From: Prunus persica
Lineage: Eukaryota; Streptophyta; Magnoliopsida; Rosales; Rosaceae
Assembly: GCF_000346465.2 (NCBI RefSeq)
Contig: NC_034010.1
Location: 9,853,638-9,917,637 of the forward strand
Direction: 5' to 3'
Length of the DNA: 64,000 bases
Shown here piece after piece: positions 1 through 11,118 of the stretch. The notes beneath the pieces were generated by a model. That model did not search any database. It had not been told where the DNA came from and was given only the letters and a program-made list of their open reading frames with translations. Position 1 is the stretch's first letter; each line of letters starts with the position of its first letter. The position numbers were made by a program, and so were the translations under genes.

Positions 1-767
1 GTTGAGGTAGTTGTCTTCAAAGTTGGAAACTTTCCCTCTTTGTCTGTATATTTTATCGAACTTGGAAAGAAGTAAAATGATTTTGGCCAGAAAAAAGGTA
101 AAAAGATTTTTCAAACAAAAAGTTTAATATTAACCGACGTTGATTTTAATTTTTAAATTATGAATAGAATTTTTTTTCCCGTGACCTTTCAGTTTATTTT
201 TCAATTACAGTGCGTTATAAATAGAGTTTTTTTTCCGGAGGAAATTTAAAACGAAGGAAATTAATATTCTGCAATATGTAAAGTTTCTTTTTTGGATGAC
301 AGATTTAAATAAAATAAGAATATAAAAACAACAAATGTGTAAGTCAAGTAGACGAAAAGTTGCTTACATATAAAACCATTTCAAAAAAATAATATGGCGG
401 TTACATATAACTACGACGTATAAATTACAAAATACGACGGTACATTTAACTTCGGACGTGGTAAATAAATACGACAGTAGTTTGTAGGTACCGTCGTAGT
501 AAACTCAAAAATTAAAGTACATAAGTAATAACTCGCGTCATGGTATATTATTTAACACGTCGTTTTTATTAATTTACCGACGTGGATTTCTGTAATATAC
601 GTCGATCATACCGACGTTGATTTTACAATTTAAACGGCGGTTTTTTTGTAAGGACCGCCGTTGGTTTTAAAAATTTATTCTATAAATTTGTCGCTTTCAT
701 TCATTTTCGGTTTACATTTAAGGTTCCAAGTTCTTCCTCTCTCAGTCTCTCATGTCTCAAAGATAAT

Positions 768-1182
768 AATTTGGATGTTTTCTCAAAGAGAAATTGAGCT
801 TACTCGCATCAAATATATGTCCACAAGAAGAAGCTTGTCAACTAGCCTTCTCACTTCCTTGATCAAGCCTGATAGGACACTTAGTGCTTCTGAATACTCC
901 TTGCTTTCCATCAAAAGAGATGCAAGCCTGGCCTCCACTCGCTGTCGAAGGAAAGTTCGCTTCTCAGGGAAATCTGAAGATCAGATGTGCCTGATCCTCT
1001 GCTTGATTTTCTTGCCTAAGAAGATCCGTCGGATTTATTGTGATAGCCTCTTCCTTTATCCGTAGAGCTTCAGAAGAAGAAGATGGGTTTCAAGAATGCG
1101 ATAAAGAATAGAAATGGCTTCAGATGGCCTCTAAAGCATGAGCAATTGAATCAGTAGTTTCTGGGAGATATGATGAAGACAT
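768..1182 (-). pseudogene. RPN6: Captured antisense fragment of RPN6 (26S proteasome lid subunit)
   Basis: On the minus strand a start codon at 1180-1182 opens a stretch beginning MSSSYLPETTDS and continuing to HALEA, matching the N-terminus of plant RPN6 (26S proteasome non-ATPase regulatory subunit 11). Further pieces follow in shifting frames: ISILYRILE, EALRIKEEAI, DLLRQENQAEDQ, then RTFLRQRVEARLASLLME, KEYSEALSVLSGLIKEV and RRLVDKLLLVDI. The segment between the lid-subunit start and RTFLRQ is mostly missing, and there are at least three frame shifts. No introns are visible, and the piece lies between the ACGACGG subterminal repeats of the CACTA element. It is therefore best read as a gene fragment carried by the transposon, not a working gene. 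Whether it is transcribed is unknown; being antisense to the element's right end it could give RNA homologous to the real RPN6 gene. I am fairly sure of the family from several collinear blocks. Confidence 0.72.
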
Positions 1183-1239
1183 TGTCAATGCTTTGAACTA
1201 CACAAGTCCTGCAGAAAGATATGTTAAAGAAACTGAAAC

Positions 1240-2260
1240 AACGGCGGTTTTCTGTTCTACCGTCGTCTTTTCTCGTCGTCTATATTAAGTTACGATGGCG
1301 GTAGATTTATAATTACCGACGTAGATTATTTTGTTAAACGTCGTTAAGTGTACTACAACCGACGTGGATTTTAATTTTAAATTATAAATGGAGTTTTTTT
1401 TCCCGTATTCTTTCAGTTTTAGTTTTCAATTCCAAATCGTGATAAATAGATTTTTCTTTCTCGAGGAAATTTAAAATGAGGGAAATTAATGTTCTAGAAT
1501 TTGTAAACTAACACGACGCAATATTTGCAAATCTGTGTCATCTGTTAAGATTATGATGTGGAACAGAGTTCCATCTGGTAAGATTTCGTAACCCTTGGGA
1601 TCTCAGACAAAACTGATTATGTCGGCGGTGTTCTATATAAACCGTCGTGGTTATTTCAATTCTTGTCATTAAGTAGATCTACCGACGTAGGATAAGAAAA
1701 TCAAAGAAAAAAATTGTTAACAAAAATTCTTATTAAGACGACCGTTAAAATTAAAGGTACGACGTATAAAATGAATAAATACGACGATAAATTTTATTGT
1801 ACGATTTAAAGATAACGTAGTAGAACTATACGAGAATGACGTCGATATATTTATATTTTCCGTCGTTGTAAATTAATTTAATACGGCGATATTTTGTATT
1901 TTAAAGCCGTGGATTTGTTTGTAATTATACGGCGTCTTATACGAAAACCTCGTCGTCTTATTTTATGAGTAAAAACGGCAGTTTTTATTGAAATCGTCGT
2001 CTTTACTTTCTACGTCGGTCGATTCATAACTTCTGCCGTTCTTTGTTGGCATTGATTTTACACTGCGGAAATCTGTTTCAAATAGACGTCGGTTGTTTAA
2101 TTATGTACGTCGTTGTTTTTGAACAGCCATTTGAAACTCCATTTTTTAGTTGTCTAAGGTTGTATTACACGACGGTGTTTTTAGAACCGTCGTCTTTTTA
2201 TAAACCACGACGGTTTTCACTTAGACCGTCGTTGTTTTCTGGTCGTCTTTTTCACTTTTT
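1240..2260. repeat. ACGACGG/CCGTCGT subterminal repeats
   Basis: Many short copies of ACGACGG, CCGACGT, CCGTCGT and GTCGTC occur in both orientations, with further copies at about 400-660 on the other side of the RPN6 fragment. The spacing is irregular, as in CACTA subterminal transposase-binding arrays. The CpG density is much higher than in flanking DNA. Confidence 0.65.
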
Positions 2261-2272
2261 GTAGTAGTGCGA

Positions 2273-2891
2273 AGCTTTGCTAGTAACCGGGCCAATCCTA
2301 CCTAATCAGCAATGATTCTCGAGACAAACGGTAGAGTTTTGGCATGAGGCAGGGTGGTTAGTTGGTTTCGTAGCCTTTTCAGCTTGAGTTAATAAGTCCT
2401 TAGGGGTGTTCTACACCTAGTGCCCTAAAACCCAAACCCGAGTGGTTTGAGAGACATTTTCCTAAAGCTCGCTACACGATTGGATCAAAAGCTTAAGGGA
2501 ACCAACATTGCACAACCACTACTGTTACTATAAAAACAAAAAAACAAAAAAAAGGAAAATAAAAAGTGTGGAGTGTGTGAAATATGAATAAAAGGGATGA
2601 GAGGTAAGGGTTTTAGTCGAGTCTCCTTAACCATGATGGTTCACTTTACACCGAAGGAAGTTTGTGAATTCTTTTCTAATTGAGTCTAAATAGCTTAGAC
2701 TCTGAGGTGGGATTACTTGGATCTATTGAAAGGATGTTCTAGTTTTTAAAATCTTCTATGGATTGCAACTTGAAGGTGGAAAATTTTGTCATGGTTAAGT
2801 GTTAGCCAGATGTCTAGTCTATTAAGTTTTTATTTTTGTTTGAGTCTTGTTTCGCTTGAAGACAAGCAAAAAGCTAAGTTTGGGGGTATTT
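2273..2891 (+). mobile_element. 3' internal part of a gypsy-type LTR retroelement
   Basis: This stretch runs from the CACTA border to a polypurine tract, AAGTTTGGGGG at about 2876-2887, just before the LTR. The text around it (GAAGACAAGCAAAAAGCTAAG then the purine run) is the usual 3' untranslated end of Athila/Tat-like gypsy elements. The same motif recurs at 59221 in another element here. No coding sequence is recognisable, and the 5' part would lie left of the CACTA insertion, outside the window. Confidence 0.6.
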
Positions 2892-4254
2892 TGATGGACA
2901 TATTTTATATTATATATTTAACTTCATTCTTAGTATATTTTGGTTAATATTTTGGAAGAATTTTGATACTTTGAATTATATTTCCAATATAGGACTTTCG
3001 ACTCTCTCTGGAGCCACACATAATCAAATGAACGAATTTTGGAGTAATTCCAGTTGAAGGACGTTCGTGAGTCACTTAGCTTGATTGTATCAAAATTTCA
3101 GATTTTTCTTCCAAGCGGTTATTTTCTGGCAATAAAATAAAGGAGCAGTGCGCGGTGATAGAATAGTGACGTTTTGGGCTTTTATTACGTTTTTGGAGCC
3201 CAAGATGACCTCGGATGGGTTCGTGACCTTCTAGAGAAGTGTTCAGAACATTTTTATCTTTAAAACAAGCTATATTGGGCCAGATTTGGAAGAGATTTGG
3301 GGGCAAAACATGGCTGGGCAGATTTTGGGCAGATTCTCCTATTCTAATTTAGACTTTATTTCCTAGTATTATTTTATTTTAATTAGTTTCCTTGTGGGGA
3401 TGGAAAAGTTGTACATTGGCAGCTAGGTTTTAAGGGGTATTTAAGCTCTTTCTCACAAAGCTCTCACAAGGGTTTTGGGTTTTCGCAACTTTCAGGTGTT
3501 TTCGTTCTTTTCTTCTTAATAATATTTTCTTGGATTTCAATTATGAGTATGTAGAACTAAATTTCTTTTACTAGGGTGAAGCCTTGAACCTTAGCATGAA
3601 TATGTGATTTTTATTTAATTACTTATGATGAGTGCATGCGTACTTGAATTGTTAATCACTGTTTTAAACTATCTAATTGTCTTAATGCCTGATCACCATT
3701 AGGATCTTTAGAAAAGTAATTGGATGCAATTTTGGTAAGAAGGTTCCCTGAAATTGATGCTAACTTCTTGTGATTAATAATTGTAATTTCACTTAAGATG
3801 AACACCACGTCTTAAGGGTTGCATGGTTTTTCAAAAGGATTTTCACAAAACTTAATGAGTCTTTCATGTTTAGATTTGATCCGAACGTCTGGACGGGTTG
3901 CATGTTGGATATACGTTCTGTGTTGGAGGTTCCATGTAGAATATACATTAGGAAAACATAACCTTCAAAGTGGCATGTGCAAATCATAAGTAATTGGTAA
4001 AAAAAGTTCATAGGATTGCTAGGTGATGGTGAAATCCTAGTGCTTTTATAAATTGATATTCAAAACTCCTTCCTTCAATCGTATTTGTTTCTATTTATAT
4101 TTGTTTTTAGAATCAACCAAATTCATAATCATCTTTCTTGACCTTTTATTTTAAGTAGTTATTTGGAATTTGTTTTTACTTAAATTGCTAATTAGTCCTT
4201 GAAGAAAACAACCTTGCATGAGCATCTATACTACAATAACCTTGTATTCTTGCA
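2892..4254 (+). mobile_element. 3' LTR of the gypsy-type element, abutting the TNL gene
   Basis: The LTR starts TGATGGACAT directly after the polypurine tract and most plausibly ends TTCTTGCA at 4254, giving about 1,363 bp with TG...CA ends. A promoter-like TATTTAAG lies near 3438, followed by a CT-rich leader. Immediately beyond the end, at 4261, the antisense TNL reading frame stops. The 5-bp duplication (AGTAT expected at 4255-4259) cannot be verified because the other end is off-window. Confidence 0.62.
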
Positions 4255-4260
4255 AGTATT

Positions 4261-7200
4261 TTATGTGATTTTAACCCTGTTTGCACAGGCACTAAAAATC
4301 CTATCAATCTCATAGCCACCTAGTCTATGACAATTGACCAAATCCAGCCACCGAACCCCCTGGGGAAGTTTTGGAAAATTTTCCAATGATGTGCAATTAG
4401 GCAGGAGTACCCGATCTACACTTGGTCGAAGCAATTCTGGAATTTCTTGAAGCCCCTTGCAACCATTTAATCTAACAAACCATAAGTTGGCAAATTTTCT
4501 AATGTGTCCCGGACATCTGACAAAATTGTTTCCTGATGGATCAAGAAATGTAAACGTGAACCAGCAGTCGAGAGGCAGGACGAAGTTACTTTCTGATAAA
4601 TTGCATCCTTGGAGATTAAAGAAAACTAGCTTGGGAAGCGCTAATGAGATGTTTGAGTCAGAGGTCACCTTATCGCCCAATGTAGTGAGACGTTGCAATC
4701 CATATATACTACGCAATGACGTAAATGTAAGGTTGTCACAATAACCAGCACTCATAAATGTAATCCCAGTAAGATATGCAGCTGATGATGACAATCCTCT
4801 TATGCCACTTTCTCCGATATTCAAAATCACCAGGGATTCCAACTTGTCCTCTATTTCTGGGAAGCTCTCAAGCCTTCCACAATTACGTAGACAAAGTCTT
4901 TCCAGGGATTTCAATCTCAGTGCTGTTGCAAACCTCGTAAGCTTAAAGCATCCATCAAGATTCAATTCAACAAGTTTATCAAGGAGTCCAACAGAATCAT
5001 TAACCTCAACCAAACTTGTACACTTACTCAGATTCAGCGACTTTATATTTGGGATTATGGATAAGTCAGATATTTTTTTTAAGAATTGACAGCCACTCAA
5101 ATTCAAAGATTTCAGCTTTGGCATATACTGTGAGACAAAAACATAAATTGGTAAATTATCGAATCCCTTAAAATAAAATAAAAATTCGAATATATATATT
5201 TTTTGTTCCAAAAACAAGAACTCTATTTGAAATGGTAATAAATAAGAATAATTTCAATTGTTACCTTAAATTTTTCCAACTTTCTCATACTACCGCAAGG
5301 CATATTGAACACAGCAAGATGCATTGCATAAAACTTGGATGGCAAAGAACGTAACTGGCATCGACCCCAATCAAGGAACCTCAACTCGTTGGGTAGATAT
5401 TTAATGTGTCCAGATAGAATTGCATTACGATTTATGAAAATTTCAAGATTGTCCATCCTAGAGAAGCTTGTTGCATTTAATGTTATCTCATTTGGCTTGG
5501 GTAACTCCACCATGATGCGTTTAATTTTTCCTGTGCCCTAACATGGAAAATAATTAGTGTTAAAGACTTTTCAAATCAAAACACAACTACATTTCGTTAA
5601 GAAATTTCTAGGTTACATAAGGTCTTTCAAATGGAATATAAGAACGTATATTATACTTAATGTATTTCCTGTTAGAACATGGTAGAGATCCTCATGAAAC
5701 TACAATCTACTACACTTGCCAGGCTCAATGGGGCACTCTTCGTGAATTATATCCTTTCCCATTTTTTCTAGCAAGTCATGCATCCAAATCCTGTTACATT
5801 CAATAGTTATGATTGCCTTCTCAACGAGTACTTCTATACAATCTTGGGAGACCTTCTGCTTACAACTTCTTAGTATTTATATCACGTAGTCCTTATCTTC
5901 ACCCTTGAAGAAGCATGAAATGTCAAGAAAAACTTGTTGCACTGAATTATCTAATGCATCATAACTTTTTCGAAGTATTTTCTGTATACCTGTATAAGGT
6001 CTCCTTCATAACCATCTAATATAGCTTGCCAACGATGTATACCTTTTATTACGAAGATGGGAGCCTAAAAGTGTTAAAGCTAGTGGAAGGCCTTGAGCAT
6101 AGGCTATTGCTCGTTTTGCTCGTTCCAAATAATCATTTGGAGGTTCATTTCTTCCAAAGGCATTCAAACTGAAAAGCTCAAGAGCTTGGTTGTCATATAA
6201 CTTATGGACCTCGTATATCAACTCAATTCCATAACATTTTAGCAATCCGCTATCTTGTGTAGTTATGATGACTCTACTACCCTCACCGAACCAACCAACT
6301 CCAGCCAAGTTGTCTAATTGCTCCAATTGATTCACATCATCAAGAATTAAGAGAATCCTTTTATGCCTTAGCAATTTTTGTATAATAGAGATACCTTTAT
6401 CAGCACTAACAATTTTCAACTTGTTGCCACCTAGAATCTCTTGAAGAAGAGTCTCCTGTAGTTGGATTAAGCCTCCATGTGGCATTGAATTTTCTCTAAC
6501 ATCTGCCAAGAAACAACACCCTTCGAACTTATGAGCAATTGCATTATAAATAGCTTTCGCAATTGTTGTCTTGCCTATTCCAGATGTCCCCCATATCCCA
6601 ACTATGCGGCGACCATTCCCACCAGCACATAAAAGCATTTCCACAGCTCTTAACACGAGTGAATTCCAACTGGGTACTTCGCCACATTCAAATATGTGCG
6701 GTTCAGCACTAGGACTACAATCTCTTCAACGATGTGGTTGATAAATGTAGCTTCAGACCTACCATTTAAAAAATTTGACACATTTAAGGAATAAAATTTA
6801 GACATGCAAGCACTCAAAACACAAGGTAGTTTATTGAGCTGAGACTGCCCTACTCCACCAAGTTTGATTAGATAGTCTACTAAATAATCTTCCGTTTGGA
6901 TGAAGGGATTTAAAAGAAGGGATTTGGATTTGAGAATAAGGCTAAGTTTGCTATAATAAAAGACAAGAACGACAGTAGAATGAAGGTATTTGGAATAACT
7001 AGATGTAGTGCCTTTAAAATTGATTTGAAATTGACTACATATGTAAGGAATCATTTGAAATCCATTTATCTTCTTCATTTCTCTCTTGTCCAAATCTTGG
7101 CATTTCATCTAAATCCATGAATTTGGAATCCTTCCATCCAAATGAAGCCTAATAGTTTTTTTTTTGTTTTTTTGTTTTGTTACATTGGTAAGAAAGATCC

Positions 7201-8674
7201 TTAGGGGTTCTATCCTGGGTGCCTAACAGGGGGAAGGGGGAATAGTTCTTTAACTACAAACAATATATGGGTTTTGAATCTTCTCCCCTACAGCCATTGA
7301 AAAAAATCTTATGCCTACAGTTTTCTATTTTTATCAAAACAGTACTGTGGGAGCATATATTTTCGTCTCCAATCAGGGCACGCCACGTGGAAAAGAAGAT
7401 TATCTCTTTAATTAATTAATTAAATCAGTTTATCTGGCTAATTAATTAATTAGGATAAATATCTTAATTAATATGATATTATCTTTATTTAAAGAGATAA
7501 TATCATTAATTAAGATATTATCACAATAAAGAGAAGATAATATCATTTAAATCAGATATTATCTTCTTAAGAGATAATGTCTATTTAATTCAGATATTAT
7601 CAGGCCCATTCCTACGAAACCCTAGCCCCGAGGCTCCTATAAATAGACGACCTCATTCATCATTCAAGGTACATCTAAACCTACTCCTTATACCAGAGAA
7701 AAATACCCGAAGCTCTCTCTCCCTCTCCACTCTCCATATTTTCTCCCCACGGCTCCGGCCACCACACACGGCTCCGGCCACCCAGTTTACACCCTACATA
7801 AAACTCCGTACCCTTTGCTTAGCTATTGTTTTCCTACAAACACTCGAACTAACTTAGGCATCGGAGGGCCTTTGGCCAACACCCCCCGGGTGTGGTCTAT
7901 TTACTCCAGTCTTTTTTACAGGAATCGAGGAAGAGAGAGAAGGAAGATCGAAGGTTGAAGGATCTAGAAGCGAATATTCTCCCGTGAGATTATTTGCACA
8001 AACAAGTACTTTTTTGAATGTGTAACTATTAAATATAACCAAAGGAAAAAGTAGATAAAAAATTAAACTTGAAAAAGATAGATGACCCTGAAATATAGAA
8101 TCAAGCCACTAAATTAACCATATATATGTGCACTATAGAGGGTAGATATATACTCTCCCGCCTTGCAAGTATATCCTTTCAAACTTGCTGCTTCTCTAAG
8201 AGCGCTCCTCCACCTTAGCACCTTCTCCGTATTATCCTTAAATCTGCAGTTCATGTCAGCAAATGCATCACCAAAACTATTTGTTTGGTTCCGTACATGC
8301 GAAGGATCCACTTTGTAAAAAATGGGCCAACCTATTTGATTCGTTGAGCTTTTGCATCGAAGGATCTCAACGAGTTCGTCTAAGCACTAGCTTGAGGATG
8401 CATAGTTTTCAGAGAATACAATGAGAAAAATCCGTGACTCTTCAATTGCTTTGAGAAGGGCTGGTGAGATTTTTTCTCCTCCTATAAGCTCACGATCAAT
8501 GAAGGTGTAGATCCCCTTATTGGACAAGACCTTGTACAAATGATCTGTAAAATTGGTGCGTGTATCCTTACCTCTAAAACTCACAAACACATCATATGTC
8601 CATGGATCTTGAGTTACAGAAGAAGAAGAAGAAGAAGAAGAAGAATGTCCTTGTTGGTTGGCCGTAGGAGCCAT
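4261..8674 (-). pseudogene. TNL (TIR-NB-ARC-LRR) disease-resistance pseudogene
   Basis: Four exons are visible. Exon 1 (8674 to about 8150) encodes a TIR domain: YDVFVSFRGKDTR, then IYTFIDRE, ending SENYASSS. Its TGG in the usual SSWCLDEL motif is TAG at 8387-8389, so translation stops before the Glu of CLDEL, the residue needed for TIR NADase activity in this family. After a ~1.4 kb intron holding a solo LTR, exon 2 (about 6766 to 5695) encodes NB-ARC: P-loop GTSGIGKTT, kinase-2 ILLILDDV, RNBS-B GSRVIITT and GLPLAL. It then loses frame near 6050 and 6005 and has stops near 5875 and at 5700-5702 (TGG to TAG). Exon 3 (5530-5265) and exon 4 (5127-4261) are open and encode leucine-rich repeats such as KSLNLSGC and LVELNLDGC. 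The C-terminus ends abruptly against the gypsy LTR. Family certain, non-function nearly so. Confidence 0.93.
7346..8004 (+). mobile_element. Solo LTR (family A) in TNL intron 1
   Basis: 659 bp starting TGTGGGAGCA and ending TTTGCACAAACA, flanked by a perfect 5-bp duplication AGTAC (7341-7345 and 8005-8009). A TATA box TATAAATA lies at 7638-7645. The conserved block GGCCTTTGGCCAACACCCC is shared with the solo LTR at 34901-35533. There is no internal region, so it arose by LTR-LTR recombination. It lies antisense to the TNL gene. Confidence 0.92.
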
Positions 8675-8689
8675 ACTCAGATCAAAGAC

Positions 8690-9333
8690 TAAGTTGTTGG
8701 TTGCAGTTGTGAATGTGATGAAGTTTAAGAGGGGGAGAGGAACTTCCAGTTTTCAGCTTCCTTCGGTTTCTGACGTGCACACTTGGGACTTTTGCTCAAT
8801 AAATTAATATTAAGACTGGTTTGTCTTTTTCAGTGTCTGTAAACTCAATGGGCCTCACCTTCCTTCTCCCTGCTGTGCAAGGATGTGGTCCAAATTTACC
8901 TCCGTTGGATATTTCTAAGGACGCCTAGCTTTGCAACAACCAACAAATCCTTTTACAGTACTTAAACGCATATCTTTAGATTATGTTATCTTTACAATGA
9001 CTCTTTGACTCAGTAGATTCATGTGTTGATATAATTTACAGGTGCAGGTGCCTAGTCCCATCCGCTACAGGAAACAATAATGTTTAACATTCAGTTCGGA
9101 GATGAGATCTGTAGCTTTGTGATTAATCAGTGATAGGATTCTCAGGGTTCGTATGGTCTTTTTGTATGTTAGCTGAGCTTGCAAGGTTTTGTTAGGCAAT
9201 TGGTTAGTTAGCTGGCAATTTGTTTTGTTAGTTAACAGCTGTTATTTGCTTAACTGGGAAGCGATTATATTAGAGGGCTTATGCTCATTCTAGGGGATGT
9301 GATTGTGATTGTAAATCCAGTTTCAATAAGAAA
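8690..9333. other. TNL upstream region, no gene seen
   Basis: This is the 5' flank of the TNL pseudogene. It is AT-rich, with no convincing reading frame, RNA gene or repeat that I recognise. A promoter for the TNL would be expected here but I cannot point to a clear TATA box. Confidence 0.4.
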
Positions 9334-9336
9334 TAA

Positions 9337-9992
9337 GGCCTAGTTTGGTGGATTGGCTTGAACTAGTTAAGATGGACTTCGAAGCATTGAATTGGTCTAG
9401 CTTGGATTGGCTAGGCTTTGAGTCCAATCCAATTTATTTTTGCACCAAACAACATACTCGAATTATTATTATTATTTTTAATAAATCAGATTTTTATTTT
9501 ATTTTTTATTGACAATTCAAAATTCTAATTTTTTTTGCCTCAGATTGAAGAAAAACCTTGGAATCATATGCAAAATCCTAAACAAATCAAGAAGAGAACT
9601 CATAACATCACCAAAAATCAAACTTGAAAAAAATAAAAATGAAAAGAAAATCAAACTCATATAAAGATTTTAAAAAAAGAAAAGAAAATTAAACTCATAT
9701 CAAGCTTTGAAAAACAGAAAAGATAATATAATATAATCGATTGCTAGTTGTTTTCCTTCTTCAGCTTTGTTTTCTTTGATTCCTGTGGCTGTTGGGCTTT
9801 GTTTGATTTTGCTTTCGAAGTGGATTTATACATAGGTACCAGGTTAGTCAACATGATAGACGACTTCTTCAAATTTTAGACTGCTCCAGCAATGCCCTGC
9901 AGGAGAGAGCATACTACAAAGGTGATGACTCCAGCGATGGGTAGAAGGTGGTGGAATAGAGAGAGACCAACGAGATTGGACAGAAGATAGAG

Positions 9993-10042
<50 letters not shown>

Positions 10043-10287
10043 AGAGAATATAAAAGAGGAGAACAGAGAAGAAGGCAACGAGATGGATGGGAAGGAGAGA
10101 GACGTCGGCAAAGGATTCACTATAAACCCACATCTGGGGTTGGGTTTCATAACCCCAGTTATTTGGGACATGGATTCGAAGGCCCATATCTAGTATGAGA
10201 TACATTTATGTCCACCAAAAAATGGTTAGGATCCATGTCCCTTTTAATTGGAAATATCCCATCCAGTCTAGCCTACCAAACAGGGCC
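9337..10287. mobile_element. PIF/Harbinger-like non-autonomous element
   Basis: The 951-bp segment is flanked by TAA on both sides (9334-9336 and 10288-10290), the target duplication of PIF/Harbinger elements. Its ends are imperfect inverted repeats: GGCCTAGTTTGGTGG on the left and, on the minus strand from the right, GGCCCTGTTTGGTAGG. There is no transposase frame. It holds a (GA)n tract at 9995-10038, and the reading frames across that tract are artefacts. Confidence 0.72.
9995..10038. repeat. (GA)n microsatellite, about 22 units
   Basis: Uninterrupted GA dinucleotides inside the PIF/Harbinger-like element. Confidence 0.95.
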
Positions 10288-10290
10288 TAA

Positions 10291-10892
10291 TAGTTCTGAT
10301 TCTTTGGCATTGAATTAAGGTTGATGGGTTTCTATCAATCAGCAGCACTTGAATGAAGCTTCTTGGTAATACTAATTAGGATGATTATCCTAAACTCACA
10401 ATTAAACAAAACTTAAACATGTGCTTAGCTTCATCAAAAAAAAAATGTGTTTAGCTTGACCATGCTTCTTGTGAATAAATATAAATGCAATTATAGTAAG
10501 GCAGAGTTATTGTAGTTCATAAACGCATAACCAGGGCTAGAGCCCATGTCACTTTCTTTCCTCCAGCCCAAAAAATGAAAAATATTTCTTAAAATGCAAC
10601 TTTTGCAACCAACCTGTGTTGAACCTGTTGCATTCCCCACTAGAGGATTAGAGACTCAACTAACAATATATATTAGGGTAAATTAATAATTCAATAAATA
10701 GTTTGGTAATATGGTGTATTCAGTTAATTTTAAGGTTCGTTTAATAGCACCCTTTGTAATTATTTAACATGCTCCCATATTTATTGCTTCTCATAATTTC
10801 CATAGATTGAGTCACTGTTGTGTTCTAATTTTTTTTCCTGCTCCTCACATTGTTGTTTTTATGTCAAAATACTATTGTGTAGTGATGGAGCC
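10291..10892. other. AT-rich spacer, nothing recognised
   Basis: Between two transposons. No plausible coding frame, RNA gene or repeat structure was seen. Confidence 0.4.
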
Positions 10893-11118
10893 ATGTGAGG
10901 GGAGCGGATCCGCTGTCCCCAAAATTGAATGTCCCCCCATGTCCCCCTACTAGTTTGTTGACACATGGCAGCTAACTTCATAGTAAACTTTTTTATTTTT
11001 CAATTAAAAATAATATATAAAAAAACCAAAATACGCTCGTGTCTTCTCCATCATCGTTGCACAAACTCGCATCTCCACATCTTCCTCTTTGGGTATGGGT
11101 AATGGCAATCATAGGTGG

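Larger units (their letters stand above)
1..2269. mobile_element. CACTA (En/Spm-like) DNA transposon, right-hand part
   Basis: The sequence ends at 2261-2269 with GTAGTAGTG. Read on the minus strand this is CACTACTACAAAAAG, the hallmark CACTA terminus. The last kilobase is packed with short direct and inverted copies of ACGACGG/CCGTCGT, the dense subterminal repeats that CACTA transposases bind in known elements. The left end lies outside the window, so the 3-bp duplication (CGA expected at 2270-2272) cannot be checked. I see no TNP2-type transposase, so this part looks non-autonomous. It carries a captured host gene fragment (768-1182) and appears inserted into a gypsy-type retroelement whose 3' part continues at 2273. 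Confidence 0.72.

Noticed and set aside
661..1065. 134-residue plus-strand reading frame
   Set aside because: It is the complement of the RPN6 fragment, whose similarity is all on the minus strand.
9876..10205. Ser/Leu-rich frames on the minus strand
   Set aside because: They are produced by the (GA)n tract inside a PIF/Harbinger-like element.
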